DNA of 9,989 nucleotides from positions 1 to 9,989 of the forward strand of contig CAZYWA010000275.1 in NCBI GenBank assembly GCA_964650975.1, written 5' to 3'. Position 1 is the first letter of the stretch. Each line of letters begins with the position of its first letter. Positions 1 to 6,598 of this stretch are shown here, piece after piece. A program made the translations under genes and the position numbers. The stretch is from CAZYWA01 sp964650975 [NCBI: uncultured bacterium] (lineage in GTDB: Bacteria; JADJOY01). The notes below the pieces were generated by a model. That model saw nothing but the letters and a program-made list of their open reading frames with translations, made no database searches and was not told where the DNA came from.

Positions 1-7
1 GGTGGGG

Positions 8-34
8 CCCCGCCCGAATTCACTTCGGGCGGGG
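8..34 (-). terminator. Stem-loop beyond the GltD-like gene (distal hairpin)
   Basis: Bases 8-18 and 24-34 are perfect reverse complements (11 pairs, nearly all G-C) around a 5-base loop. The hairpin lies downstream of the stop of the minus-strand gene ending at 62. Read on the minus strand it is followed by CCCCACC, not a U-run, so it is not a textbook Rho-independent terminator. It could still stop or pause transcription or protect the 3' end of the mRNA. Being palindromic, it could also act on transcription arriving from outside the window. Confidence 0.5.
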
Positions 35-35
35 C

Positions 36-54
36 GGGGGCTTGGAAAGCCCCC
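36..54 (-). terminator. Stem-loop beyond the GltD-like gene (proximal hairpin)
   Basis: Bases 36-43 (GGGGGCTT) and 47-54 (AAGCCCCC) pair perfectly over 8 bases with a 3-base loop. The stem begins 7 bases after the TGA stop of the minus-strand gene at 62-64 and is immediately followed by the second hairpin at 8-34. Two back-to-back hairpins directly after a stop codon support the end of a transcription unit here. There is no U-tract. Confidence 0.5.
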
Positions 55-61
55 GGACGAC

Positions 62-1420
62 TCAGCGCGTGCCGCGCAAATAGTCGTCGATGGCGAGGGC
101 CGCCTTGCGGCCGGAGGCCATGGCGTGGACCACCGAGGTGCCGCCGCCGGCGAAGACGCCCGGCTTCTTGGTGGCGGCGGTCTCGGGGTTCCCCTCGATG
201 ATTCCCGCGGAATTCACCGCGATCCCCAGCTCCTCGGGAATGCCGGTGAGGTCGGGGCGCTGGCCGATCGCGAGGATCACCGTGTCGACGTCGAGCACGA
301 AATCCGAGCCCTCGATCGGCACCGGTTTACGCCGGCCGCTCGCGTCGGGCTCGCCGAGCTCCATGTTGCGGCACGCGAGCCCCACTACCTGGCCGGCGCC
401 CTGGATGGCGAGCGGGGCGGTCAAGTACAGGAACTCGATCCCTTCGGCCTGGGCCTCGGCGATCTCCTCGTCGCTGGCGGGCATCTCGACGCGGCCGCGA
501 CGGTAGACGAGCGTCACCTTCTCGGCGCCGAGACGCAGCGCGGTGCGCACCGAGTCCATCGCCACGTCGCCGCCGCCGATCACCGCCACCCGCCGGCCCA
601 CTTTCACCTCGGCGCCGGTGTTGACGCCGATCAAGAGGTCGAGGGCGCTCAGCACACCGCTCTTCTCGCACCCGGGAATGTCGAGGCCTTGCGGCTCCAT
701 CGTGCCGACACCCACGAACACCGCGCGGAAGCCCTGCTCGAAGAGCTCGGCGAAGTTCCGGTCGCGGCCCACGCGCACGCCCAGCTGGAAGTCGATGCCG
801 AGATCCGTGAGCCGCTCCAGATCGTGCTCGACCGTTCCCTTGGTGAGACGGTAGGCAGGGATGCTGAGGGTCATCAGGCCGCCGATCTTCTGGCTCGCCT
901 CGAACACCGTGACGTCGTAGCCGGCCTTCGCCAGCGTCCAGGCCGCCATGATGCCGCCGGGCCCGGCTCCCACGACCGCGACCTTCTTCCCGACCTTCGC
1001 GGGCGCCTCGTAGTGCCCCGGCGGTGCGCCGAGCTCGAGCGCGGCGCGCTTGACCTAGCGGATCGCGATCGGCTCGCCCTTCTTCCCGACCACGCACACC
1101 TGCTCGCAGAAGTGGTAGCAGACCTTCCCGAGGCACTCGGCGAGCGGGTTCTCCCAGACGATCTGCGCCGCGGCCTCGTCGAAGTGCCCCTCGGCAACCA
1201 GCCGCAGGTAGCCGCGCGCGTCCTGGGAGATGGGGCACGCCTCGGTGCACCAGGGCTTGCCGCACTGGATGCAGCGCTGCGCCTCCGCGATGGCTTCCTC
1301 GCGGGTGTACGGGATCACCACCTCGCAGAAGCTGGCGACGCGCTCGGCCGGCTCGACCTCACGGACCTTCACTCGCACCGGGTCGAGGCGCTTCTTGGGC
1401 TTGGATCCTGAGCTGGTCAT
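62..1420 (-). pseudogene. GltD-like NADPH/flavin oxidoreductase (glutamate synthase small-subunit family), interrupted by in-frame TAG
   Basis: The frame would encode 452 residues, normal for the GltD / homotetrameric glutamate synthase / NfnB-SudA family, if the TAG at codon 122 were read. Seen in the sequence: an N-terminal double cluster of cysteines (C50, C53, C58, C62 and C96, C101, C105, C109) for two 4Fe-4S centres; a GAGPGG FAD-binding motif at 151-156; a second Rossmann motif, VIGGGDVAMD, near 280-289 for NAD(P)H; and a C-terminal AIGQRPD and FAGGG region. The family passes electrons between NAD(P)H, FAD and Fe-S clusters, for example to make glutamate or reduce ferredoxin. No large GltB subunit lies nearby, so the homotetrameric or ferredoxin-linked types are as likely as true GltD. 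The ATG at 1420 lies 10 bases after the stop of the upstream hydrolase gene, suggesting one operon. Both halves are well conserved and in the same frame, so the break is recent, an assembly or sequencing error, or read through. Confidence 0.85.
1055..1057 (-). other. In-frame amber (TAG) codon inside the oxidoreductase gene
   Basis: On the minus strand the reading is ...GGC GAG CCG ATC GCG ATC CGC TAG GTC AAG CGC GCC. The preceding part (121 codons from 1420) and the following part (to 62) are in the same frame, so only this codon breaks the protein. In the family this spot lies just after the second cysteine cluster, in the segment leading to the FAD-binding domain, where a residue such as Ser, Lys, Gln or Arg is usual before a hydrophobic residue. 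One base change from AAG, CAG, GAG, TCG or TGG would give TAG. Confidence 0.9.
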
Positions 1421-1430
1421 CTTCCCGCGG

Positions 1431-2612
1431 CTAGAACCCGACCGTCTGATAGGCAAGCTCCGCCGTGGAGGGGTTGTTGAGCAAGAGACGAGCCAGGCTC
1501 TCGTCGCCGCCGAGCTGCCAGCCGAAAAACGCCGTGGCGGTGGCGCCAATGAGCGCAAATGCGTCGTCGTGGGCGATGAAAGTGAAGGGCGTTCCGTCCT
1601 CGTAACGGGTTCCCTCTCCGCACCCATCGCTACCGAAAAGCCCCGGAACGAATAAGCAGGTGTCCGAAAAGGAAACGTGCCCGCCGTTCCGTAACGAAGC
1701 GAACACGCGAGGCGGCGCCGAGATCCCGAACAGGGCCTGATCCGCGGCGTCACCGTCGAGCCCGATGGATCGGTCCTCGGCGGCGATCCAGGCCACGGAG
1801 GGGATCGTGAAGGGCGTCATCCGGCCCGAGATGGTGGCCGCCGCCATGGGCATCGCCGCGGTCACCCGGGAATCGGCGGCCGCGGTGGCGACCGTGGTGG
1901 TTCCCCCGAACGAGTGCCCGCTCACCCCGACGCCGCGCGAGGTGTCGATCGCGCCCGAGAGGAACGAGCCGCTGCCGGGAGCGGCGAGCGCCTCGAACGA
2001 GGAGATCAGGAACTTCATGTCGGCGATGCGGCGGTCGAGCGAGGGATCGCCGAACTCGTCCGAGAACGGCACCAGCGTGCCGTCGGCGCGCACCGCGATC
2101 CCCGCGTTGCCGATGTGGTCGGGCGAGAACACCACGTAGCCGCGGCTCGCCAGGTGATCGCAGAGCGTGAAGTCCTGGAAACGCACTCCTTCGTTCCCGT
2201 GCGAGAACGCGATCAGCGGAAACCGACCGGAAGCGAGCGCCGCGTCGCGCACCGCGCCGGTGTCGAAATCGAAGATGCGCTGGCCGTGAAAGCGAATCAG
2301 CGGCACGAACGGGCGCACCTGCGGCGGGATCCAGTCGAGCGGGGATGCGTGCGGGGCATCGCGCGCCGACTCGGCGGCCGGATACCAGACCTCGGTCTTC
2401 AAGAACCGCGGACCGGCGGAGAAGGTGTCGGGGCGCGACTCGTCGGTGAAGTCGAGGGTGCGCATGCCGACCGGAAATGGGCCGGGATCGGCGAGGCCCG
2501 CGCTCAAGACATCGGGGCCGTGGTTGCCGCCACTGCCACCACAAGCTCCCGAGACCGTGATCGCCAGAGCGGCGAGCGCAGCGGCCAGGCTCGAGGTCGA
2601 GCGGCGCCCCAT
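1431..2612 (-). CDS. Exported alpha/beta hydrolase (PAF-acetylhydrolase / dienelactone-hydrolase-like), probable lipoprotein
   Basis: The protein is 393 residues from the ATG at 2612. The frame stays open further upstream (to 3041), but that part is basic, low in family character and overlaps the divergent gene, so I start where a signal peptide begins. Residues 1-24 form a short basic end, an Ala-rich hydrophobic stretch and a Cys (VSGAC, C24), a loose lipobox, followed by a Gly/Ser linker. The alpha/beta hydrolase core shows AFSHGNEG (135-142, oxyanion region), LASRGYVVFSPDH (154-166), the nucleophile elbow GHSFG with Ser234, a likely acid at D280 (AAEDRS) and a likely catalytic His at 312 (NGGHVSF). 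Cys319 and Cys331 could form a disulfide. This pattern fits secreted esterases or lipases of the PAF-acetylhydrolase/dienelactone hydrolase type; the substrate cannot be told. The gene precedes the oxidoreductase by 10 bases. Confidence 0.85.
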   Translation of the reverse strand: MGRRSTSSLAAALAALAITVSGACGGSGGNHGPDVLSAGLADPGPFPVGMRTLDFTDESRPDTFSAGPRFLKTEVWYPAAESARDAPHASPLDWIPPQVRPFVPLIRFHGQRIFDFDTGAVRDAALASGRFPLIAFSHGNEGVRFQDFTLCDHLASRGYVVFSPDHIGNAGIAVRADGTLVPFSDEFGDPSLDRRIADMKFLISSFEALAAPGSGSFLSGAIDTSRGVGVSGHSFGGTTTVATAAADSRVTAAMPMAAATISGRMTPFTIPSVAWIAAEDRSIGLDGDAADQALFGISAPPRVFASLRNGGHVSFSDTCLFVPGLFGSDGCGEGTRYEDGTPFTFIAHDDAFALIGATATAFFGWQLGGDESLARLLLNNPSTAELAYQTVGF

Positions 2613-2820
2613 GGCGCCCGAGGCTACAGCGGTGCGAGGTGCCGGTCCATCGCCTGGAGAAGCGGGAACCGGAGAGGAACAAAGACGCGGCCGGAATTGT
2701 CTCAGCCTGCGAATCGCACCGCCTCGCGCGACGGGCGAGGCGGTCGCGGTCCAAACCGAGGCAGGACCACGCGGCACGCGCCCTTCTCTCCAAGACCGCC
2801 GTCGTGGTATTCGGCGAGAT
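2613..2820. promoter_or_regulatory. Divergent intergenic region between the two exported-enzyme genes
   Basis: This 208-base stretch is the longest non-coding gap in the window and must carry the promoters of both the minus-strand hydrolase and the plus-strand nucleosidase. It contains a perfect inverted repeat near its centre. I see no clear sigma-70 pair. A weak extended -10-like TGGTATTCG lies just before the plus-strand start (2806-2813) without a good -35. No ribosome binding site is strong on either side. Confidence 0.55.
2718..2744. promoter_or_regulatory. Perfect 10-base inverted repeat, candidate operator
   Basis: ACCGCCTCGC (2718-2727) and GCGAGGCGGT (2735-2744) are exact reverse complements separated by 7 bases. 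The dyad sits near the middle of the divergent intergenic region, which is the usual place for a dimeric regulator site controlling both genes. It could instead be an RNA hairpin in one of the leaders, or chance in GC-rich DNA. No regulator gene is adjacent. Confidence 0.45.
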
Positions 2821-3747
2821 ATGCAGGGGAGCGCGTGGCGGAACCGGAAGAGGTTCACCGCGGTCACGGTGAGCCTCTGCGCCGCGTCGCTCGCGGGCTG
2901 CGGATCGTCCGGCGGCGGGCACGGGCCGGCGCCGTTTCTCGCGGTGCTGAGCGCCATGCCGGTCGAGCTGGCTCCCAACCTGGCGAGCGCCGACGTGACC
3001 GGCACGGTGACGCTCGAGGATCGCGATTTCCGCGAGGGCACCCTCGAAGGCCTTCACGTGGTGATGGGCATGACCCGGATCGGCCTGGTGAACGCCAGCA
3101 CCGCCAGCAACGCGGTGCTCGACGCCTTCCCGGTCACCGGCGTCATCGTGTCGGGCGTCGCCAAGAGCTCGCTACGAGTGGGTGACGTCACGGTCGCCGA
3201 CACCTGGGTCGCCGACGACGGCGGCTCCTACCACGCGGACCCCACCTGGCTCGCGCTCGCGCAGCAGCTGACGGCGCAAGGCGCGCTGACCCTCACGCAC
3301 TGCAGCACCAACCGGCCCGGCTCGGCCGAGTCGCCGATCTGCGTCGACTACGATCCCGTGCTGGTGGTGGGCGGCGTGGGCCACTCGAGCGACCCGTTCG
3401 GCGGGTCCGCGGCTCCCTGCTTCGACAACGGCAATCCGGTCTTCGGTTGCGATCCCGGCTCGACCGCCGGCGGCGCCATGAGCCACACTTCCGCCGCCCG
3501 GGCTCGCGCCGCGAGCGAGCCGCCTTCACCGAATCGTGCCGATGACGCGTCCACCACGGTGCAGGACATGGAGACCGCGGCCATCGCCGCACAGGCGACC
3601 GCGCGTGGACTGCCATTCATCGCGTTCCGCGCCACCTCCGACGACGCGCCGAATCCCATCGCGTCGCTCGACGAGTTCTTCACCTACTACGATCTCTCGT
3701 CCCTCGACGCCTCCGACGCCACCCGTGCCTTCCTGCGCAAGCTCTGA
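2821..3747 (+). CDS. Lipoprotein of the nucleoside phosphorylase / MTA-SAH nucleosidase superfamily
   Basis: The protein has 308 residues from the ATG at 2821. The open frame extends upstream, but this start gives a clean lipoprotein signal: basic RNRKR, a hydrophobic stretch and the lipobox SLAGC with Cys27, then a Gly/Ser linker. The rest matches the nucleoside phosphorylase fold: AMPVEL (45-50, with Glu49 where nucleosidases have their catalytic Glu), GLHVVMGMTRIGLVNA (77-92), VIVSGVA (108-114), RVGDVTVADTW (119-129), VVGGVGHSSDPF (182-193), DMETAAIA (249-256; the Met-Glu pair contacts the ribose) and FRATSDDA (269-276; catalytic Asp). The family cleaves or phosphorolyses the glycosidic bond of purine nucleosides, methylthioadenosine or adenosylhomocysteine. 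An extracytoplasmic member recalls plant bark-storage-type proteins and is unusual beside cytoplasmic MTA nucleosidases. Four cysteines (161, 174, 200, 210) could pair as disulfides. The exporter gene follows after 30 bases. Confidence 0.85.
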   Translation: MQGSAWRNRKRFTAVTVSLCAASLAGCGSSGGGHGPAPFLAVLSAMPVELAPNLASADVTGTVTLEDRDFREGTLEGLHVVMGMTRIGLVNASTASNAVLDAFPVTGVIVSGVAKSSLRVGDVTVADTWVADDGGSYHADPTWLALAQQLTAQGALTLTHCSTNRPGSAESPICVDYDPVLVVGGVGHSSDPFGGSAAPCFDNGNPVFGCDPGSTAGGAMSHTSAARARAASEPPSPNRADDASTTVQDMETAAIAAQATARGLPFIAFRATSDDAPNPIASLDEFFTYYDLSSLDASDATRAFLRKL

Positions 3748-3777
3748 GCACCGCGACCTCCGGGGGCACGCGAGGGC

Positions 3778-4425
3778 ATGACCGACTTCGCGTCCACCTT
3801 CCTGCTGGGCATCCTGAGCGGGTTCATCGGCTCGATGCTGATCGCCGGGCCGATCTCGGTGCTGGTGCTGAGCCGGGTCGCGCAAGGCCGCGACTCCGAG
3901 AGCTACACCCTCGCGGCGGGCGCCGCGGTGGCCGAGGGGATCTACGCTTCTCTCGCCGGAGTCGGCGCCAAGCTCCTGGTCACGATCCACGGTTCCGTGG
4001 TGGTGATCGCGCGCACCCTCGGCGCGCTGCTACTGCTGCTCGCGGGGCTGGCGCTGATCCGGCCCGCGCACCCACCCAAGGAGGCCGGGCTTCCCAAAGC
4101 GAGCCGCGCCTTCCACGGCTTCTGGCTCGGCTTCGCCGTGGCGGCGCTCAATCCGGCACTGATCGCCGGCTGGACCGCGGCGGTGGCCGCGCTCGTTTCC
4201 TGGGAGCTCATGCCGGGAAGCCACATCGCGGCGGTGTTCTTCGGGGCGGGCGTCTCGGTGGGCGTGGCGCTGTGGTTCACCTTCGCGATCCGGATGATGC
4301 GGGTGCTTCGCGAGAAGGTCCGCCCGGCGACGCTGCTCAAGATCCGTCACGGTACCGGCGCCGTGCTGCTGGTCCTCGCCGCCGGTGTCGCGGTCAAGAT
4401 CGTGATCACGCACTGGCCGCGCTGA
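3778..4425 (+). CDS. LysE/RhtB-family membrane exporter
   Basis: The protein has 215 residues, the normal length for LysE/RhtB amino-acid exporters. About six hydrophobic segments are visible, near residues 7-32, 45-67, 72-94, 113-140, 150-173 and 193-212. The first carries the family-type Gly-Pro motif (AGPISVLVLSR, 23-33), followed by GAAVAEGIYASLAG (48-61), and the fourth begins with the conserved ALNPALI (123-129). Such proteins export amino acids or small metabolites by proton exchange. The substrate here is unknown. The ATG at 3778 lies 30 bases after the nucleosidase stop with GAGGG just in front, so the two are probably co-transcribed. Its last 20 bases overlap the end of the opposing molybdoenzyme gene. 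Confidence 0.85.
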   Translation: MTDFASTFLLGILSGFIGSMLIAGPISVLVLSRVAQGRDSESYTLAAGAAVAEGIYASLAGVGAKLLVTIHGSVVVIARTLGALLLLLAGLALIRPAHPPKEAGLPKASRAFHGFWLGFAVAALNPALIAGWTAAVAALVSWELMPGSHIAAVFFGAGVSVGVALWFTFAIRMMRVLREKVRPATLLKIRHGTGAVLLVLAAGVAVKIVITHWPR

Positions 4426-6598
4426 CCTCGACCGGGACACCGTTCAGCACCGAGGTGCCGGAGAGCCGGTCGACGGAACGCTCGTCGACCAGCTGGTTCA
4501 CGTTGACGCCGGGACGAAGGCTCGCGACGGAGAGCCGCGCGCCCGGACTTCCGTGCCCCCAGCCGTGAGGAAGGCTCACGACGCCGGGCATCAGCTCGAG
4601 GGTGATCTCGACCGGTACCTCGATCGCGCCCGTCGCGGTGCTGACGCGGGCCCGCGCTCCGGTGTCGAGCCCACGCCGCTCGGCGTCGTGCGGGTTCATC
4701 AGCAGCACGCAGCGCTCGCGACCGCGCACCAGGTGCGGGCTGTTGTGCATCCACGAGTTGTTGCTGCGTAGCTCGCGGCGGCCGATCAGCAGCAACGGTC
4801 GCGGGGTCGCAGCGCGCTCACCGGGTCGGGCTGCGAGCTCCACCAAGCGGCTCTCGAGGCGCGCGGCGTCGTCCAGGATGCGGCGCGGTGCCAGACGAAT
4901 GCGCCGGTCGGCGGTGTCGAGCACCTGCGGCAGCCGTGGCTCGAGCGCACCCAGATCGATCCCGTGTGCTTCCCGCTCGACCCGACCCAGCGTGAGCCGT
5001 GCGCCGCGCCGGCCGAGCCCGCGCAACCAGCCGTGAGGCCCGATCGCGAGCAAGGCGCCGAGAACACCGCGCGGCCCCAGCGCTCGCGCCGCGGTTCCCA
5101 CGGCTCCCGCCGCCAGCCGCGCGGCGAAACCGCCCCGTGACGCGATCCGCACTCCCAGCTCGAGCAGGATCTCCCAGTCGTCGGGCGCGCCAGGCGGTTT
5201 GGGCAGTACCGGTGCTGCGTAGTGCGCGGTGTTCCGCACCGCCAGCGCGTGCTCGATGAACGGATAGTGCTCCGATTCGAGCGGCGACGGAGGCGGCAGG
5301 ATGAGGTGCGCGTGGCGGGTGGTCTCGTTCACGTAGAAGTCGACGGCGATCACGTGCTCGAGGCGCTCGAGCGCCCGCTCGATGCGCGGTCCGTTGGGCA
5401 GCGACAGCACCGGGTTGCCGGCGTGGATCAGCATCGCGCGCACCCGACCGGGGCCCGAGTACTCGAGCTCCTCCGCGAGACCCGCCACCGGCAGCTCGCC
5501 GTTGAACTCGGCGTAGCCGCTGGCACGCCCGCGCCAGCGGTCGAACGAGCCGGTCTGGCCGAGCCAGCGCGCCAGCCCCGCGAGATCGACCGCGGGCGTC
5601 GTGAACATCGCCCCGCCGCGACGATCCAGATTCCCCGTCAGCACGTTGAGCACGTCGATCAGCCACGAGGCGAGCGTCCCGAACTCCTGGGTGCAGGTGC
5701 CGATCCGGCCGTAAACCGCGGCGGCGGGCGACGCGGCCAGCTCGCGAGCGAGACGGCGAATCACCGCCGGATCGATACCGGTGGCGGCCGCGACGCGCTC
5801 GGGCGGAAACCTTCGCGCCAGCCGCTCGACGTCGCTGACACCGTCCACCCACTCCGCGAGGCGCCCCATCCGCACCAGCCCCTCGGTCACCAGCACGTGC
5901 GCCATCCCGAGCAGCAGGAAGGCGTCGCCGCCGGGGCGGATGAAATGGTGCTCGTCGGCGATCGCCGCGGTCTCGGTACGCCGCGGATCGATCACCACCA
6001 GCTTGCCGGCGCGCGCCCTGAGCTCGCGCAGCCGGCGCGTCACGCCCGGCGCGGTCATGGCGCTGCCATTCGACACCACTGGATTGGCGCCGAGCATCAG
6101 CAAGTGCTCGGTGCGATCCAGATCGGGAACCGGGATGCGCGCCTGGTTCCCGTAGAGCAGATCGGAGACCAGCACCCGCGGCAGCGAGTCGACCGAGTTG
6201 GCGCTGAACACCGTATGGGTGCCGAGCCAGCGCACCAGCGGGATGGCGAAGAGCGTGGCACCCATGCTGTGCGCGGTGGGATTCCCGAGATAGACCGCGA
6301 TCGAGTCCGGTCCGGACGTGGAGCGCACGTGCGCCAGCGCACGGGCGGCCTGGTCGAGCGCCTCGCCCCAGCCGATCTCCTCCCAGCGGCTGCCGCGACG
6401 GCGCAGCGGAGCGCGCAGCCGGTCCGGGTCGTGCTGCACCTCGCCGAGGGCCGCGCCCTTGGGACACAGATGACCGCGCGAGAACGGATCCGCGTCGTCG
6501 CCGCGAATGCCGGCGACCCGATCGCCGTCGACCGTGACCTCGAGCCCACAGATCGCATCGCACAGGTTGCAGACGGTGTAGGCGGTGCGAGTCGTCAT
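4406..6598 (-). CDS. Molybdopterin-dependent oxidoreductase (formate-dehydrogenase-like, DMSO reductase superfamily)
   Basis: The protein has 730 residues and starts at the ATG at 6598. It shows the N-terminal 4Fe-4S motif C10-x2-C13-x3-C17 with C45 in RGHLCPKG, the molybdopterin domain with YLGNPTAHSMG (103-113), NPVVSNGS (172-179) and VVIDPRRTETA (201-211), and a C-terminal molybdopterin-dinucleotide-binding domain from about 602 with LLIGRRELRSNNSWMHN and SLPHGWGHG (about 675-683). No Tat signal is seen, so it should be cytoplasmic. At the metal-ligand region (FSANSVDSLPR, 131-141) there is no Cys or Sec, only Ser and Asp candidates, so a classic formate dehydrogenase is doubtful. It resembles a subfamily of single-subunit oxidoreductases whose substrate is generally unassigned. 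The start overlaps the stop of the upstream serine hydrolase gene (ATGA, 6595-6598), so translation is likely coupled. No subunit gene for electron transfer is adjacent. Confidence 0.9.
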   Translation of the reverse strand: MTTRTAYTVCNLCDAICGLEVTVDGDRVAGIRGDDADPFSRGHLCPKGAALGEVQHDPDRLRAPLRRRGSRWEEIGWGEALDQAARALAHVRSTSGPDSIAVYLGNPTAHSMGATLFAIPLVRWLGTHTVFSANSVDSLPRVLVSDLLYGNQARIPVPDLDRTEHLLMLGANPVVSNGSAMTAPGVTRRLRELRARAGKLVVIDPRRTETAAIADEHHFIRPGGDAFLLLGMAHVLVTEGLVRMGRLAEWVDGVSDVERLARRFPPERVAAATGIDPAVIRRLARELAASPAAAVYGRIGTCTQEFGTLASWLIDVLNVLTGNLDRRGGAMFTTPAVDLAGLARWLGQTGSFDRWRGRASGYAEFNGELPVAGLAEELEYSGPGRVRAMLIHAGNPVLSLPNGPRIERALERLEHVIAVDFYVNETTRHAHLILPPPSPLESEHYPFIEHALAVRNTAHYAAPVLPKPPGAPDDWEILLELGVRIASRGGFAARLAAGAVGTAARALGPRGVLGALLAIGPHGWLRGLGRRGARLTLGRVEREAHGIDLGALEPRLPQVLDTADRRIRLAPRRILDDAARLESRLVELAARPGERAATPRPLLLIGRRELRSNNSWMHNSPHLVRGRERCVLLMNPHDAERRGLDTGARARVSTATGAIEVPVEITLELMPGVVSLPHGWGHGSPGARLSVASLRPGVNVNQLVDERSVDRLSGTSVLNGVPVEVSAASA

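Noticed and set aside
2-1411. 469-codon open frame on the plus strand opposite the oxidoreductase
   Set aside because: It is the antisense shadow of a gene with recognised motifs. Its translation is rich in Arg, Gly, His and Ala with no domain, as expected in GC-rich DNA.
1421-1753. Upstream extension of the oxidoreductase frame to 1753
   Set aside because: It runs through the coding region of the exported hydrolase in another frame and has no family resemblance. The ATG at 1420 gives the normal N-terminus.
2425-2820. Upstream extension of the nucleosidase frame
   Set aside because: It overlaps the divergent hydrolase coding region and would place the lipobox at about residue 160; the ATG at 2821 gives a standard lipoprotein.
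2613-3041. Upstream extension of the hydrolase frame
   Set aside because: It would bury the signal peptide in the middle of the protein and overlap the start of the divergent nucleosidase gene; the composition is that of non-coding frames.
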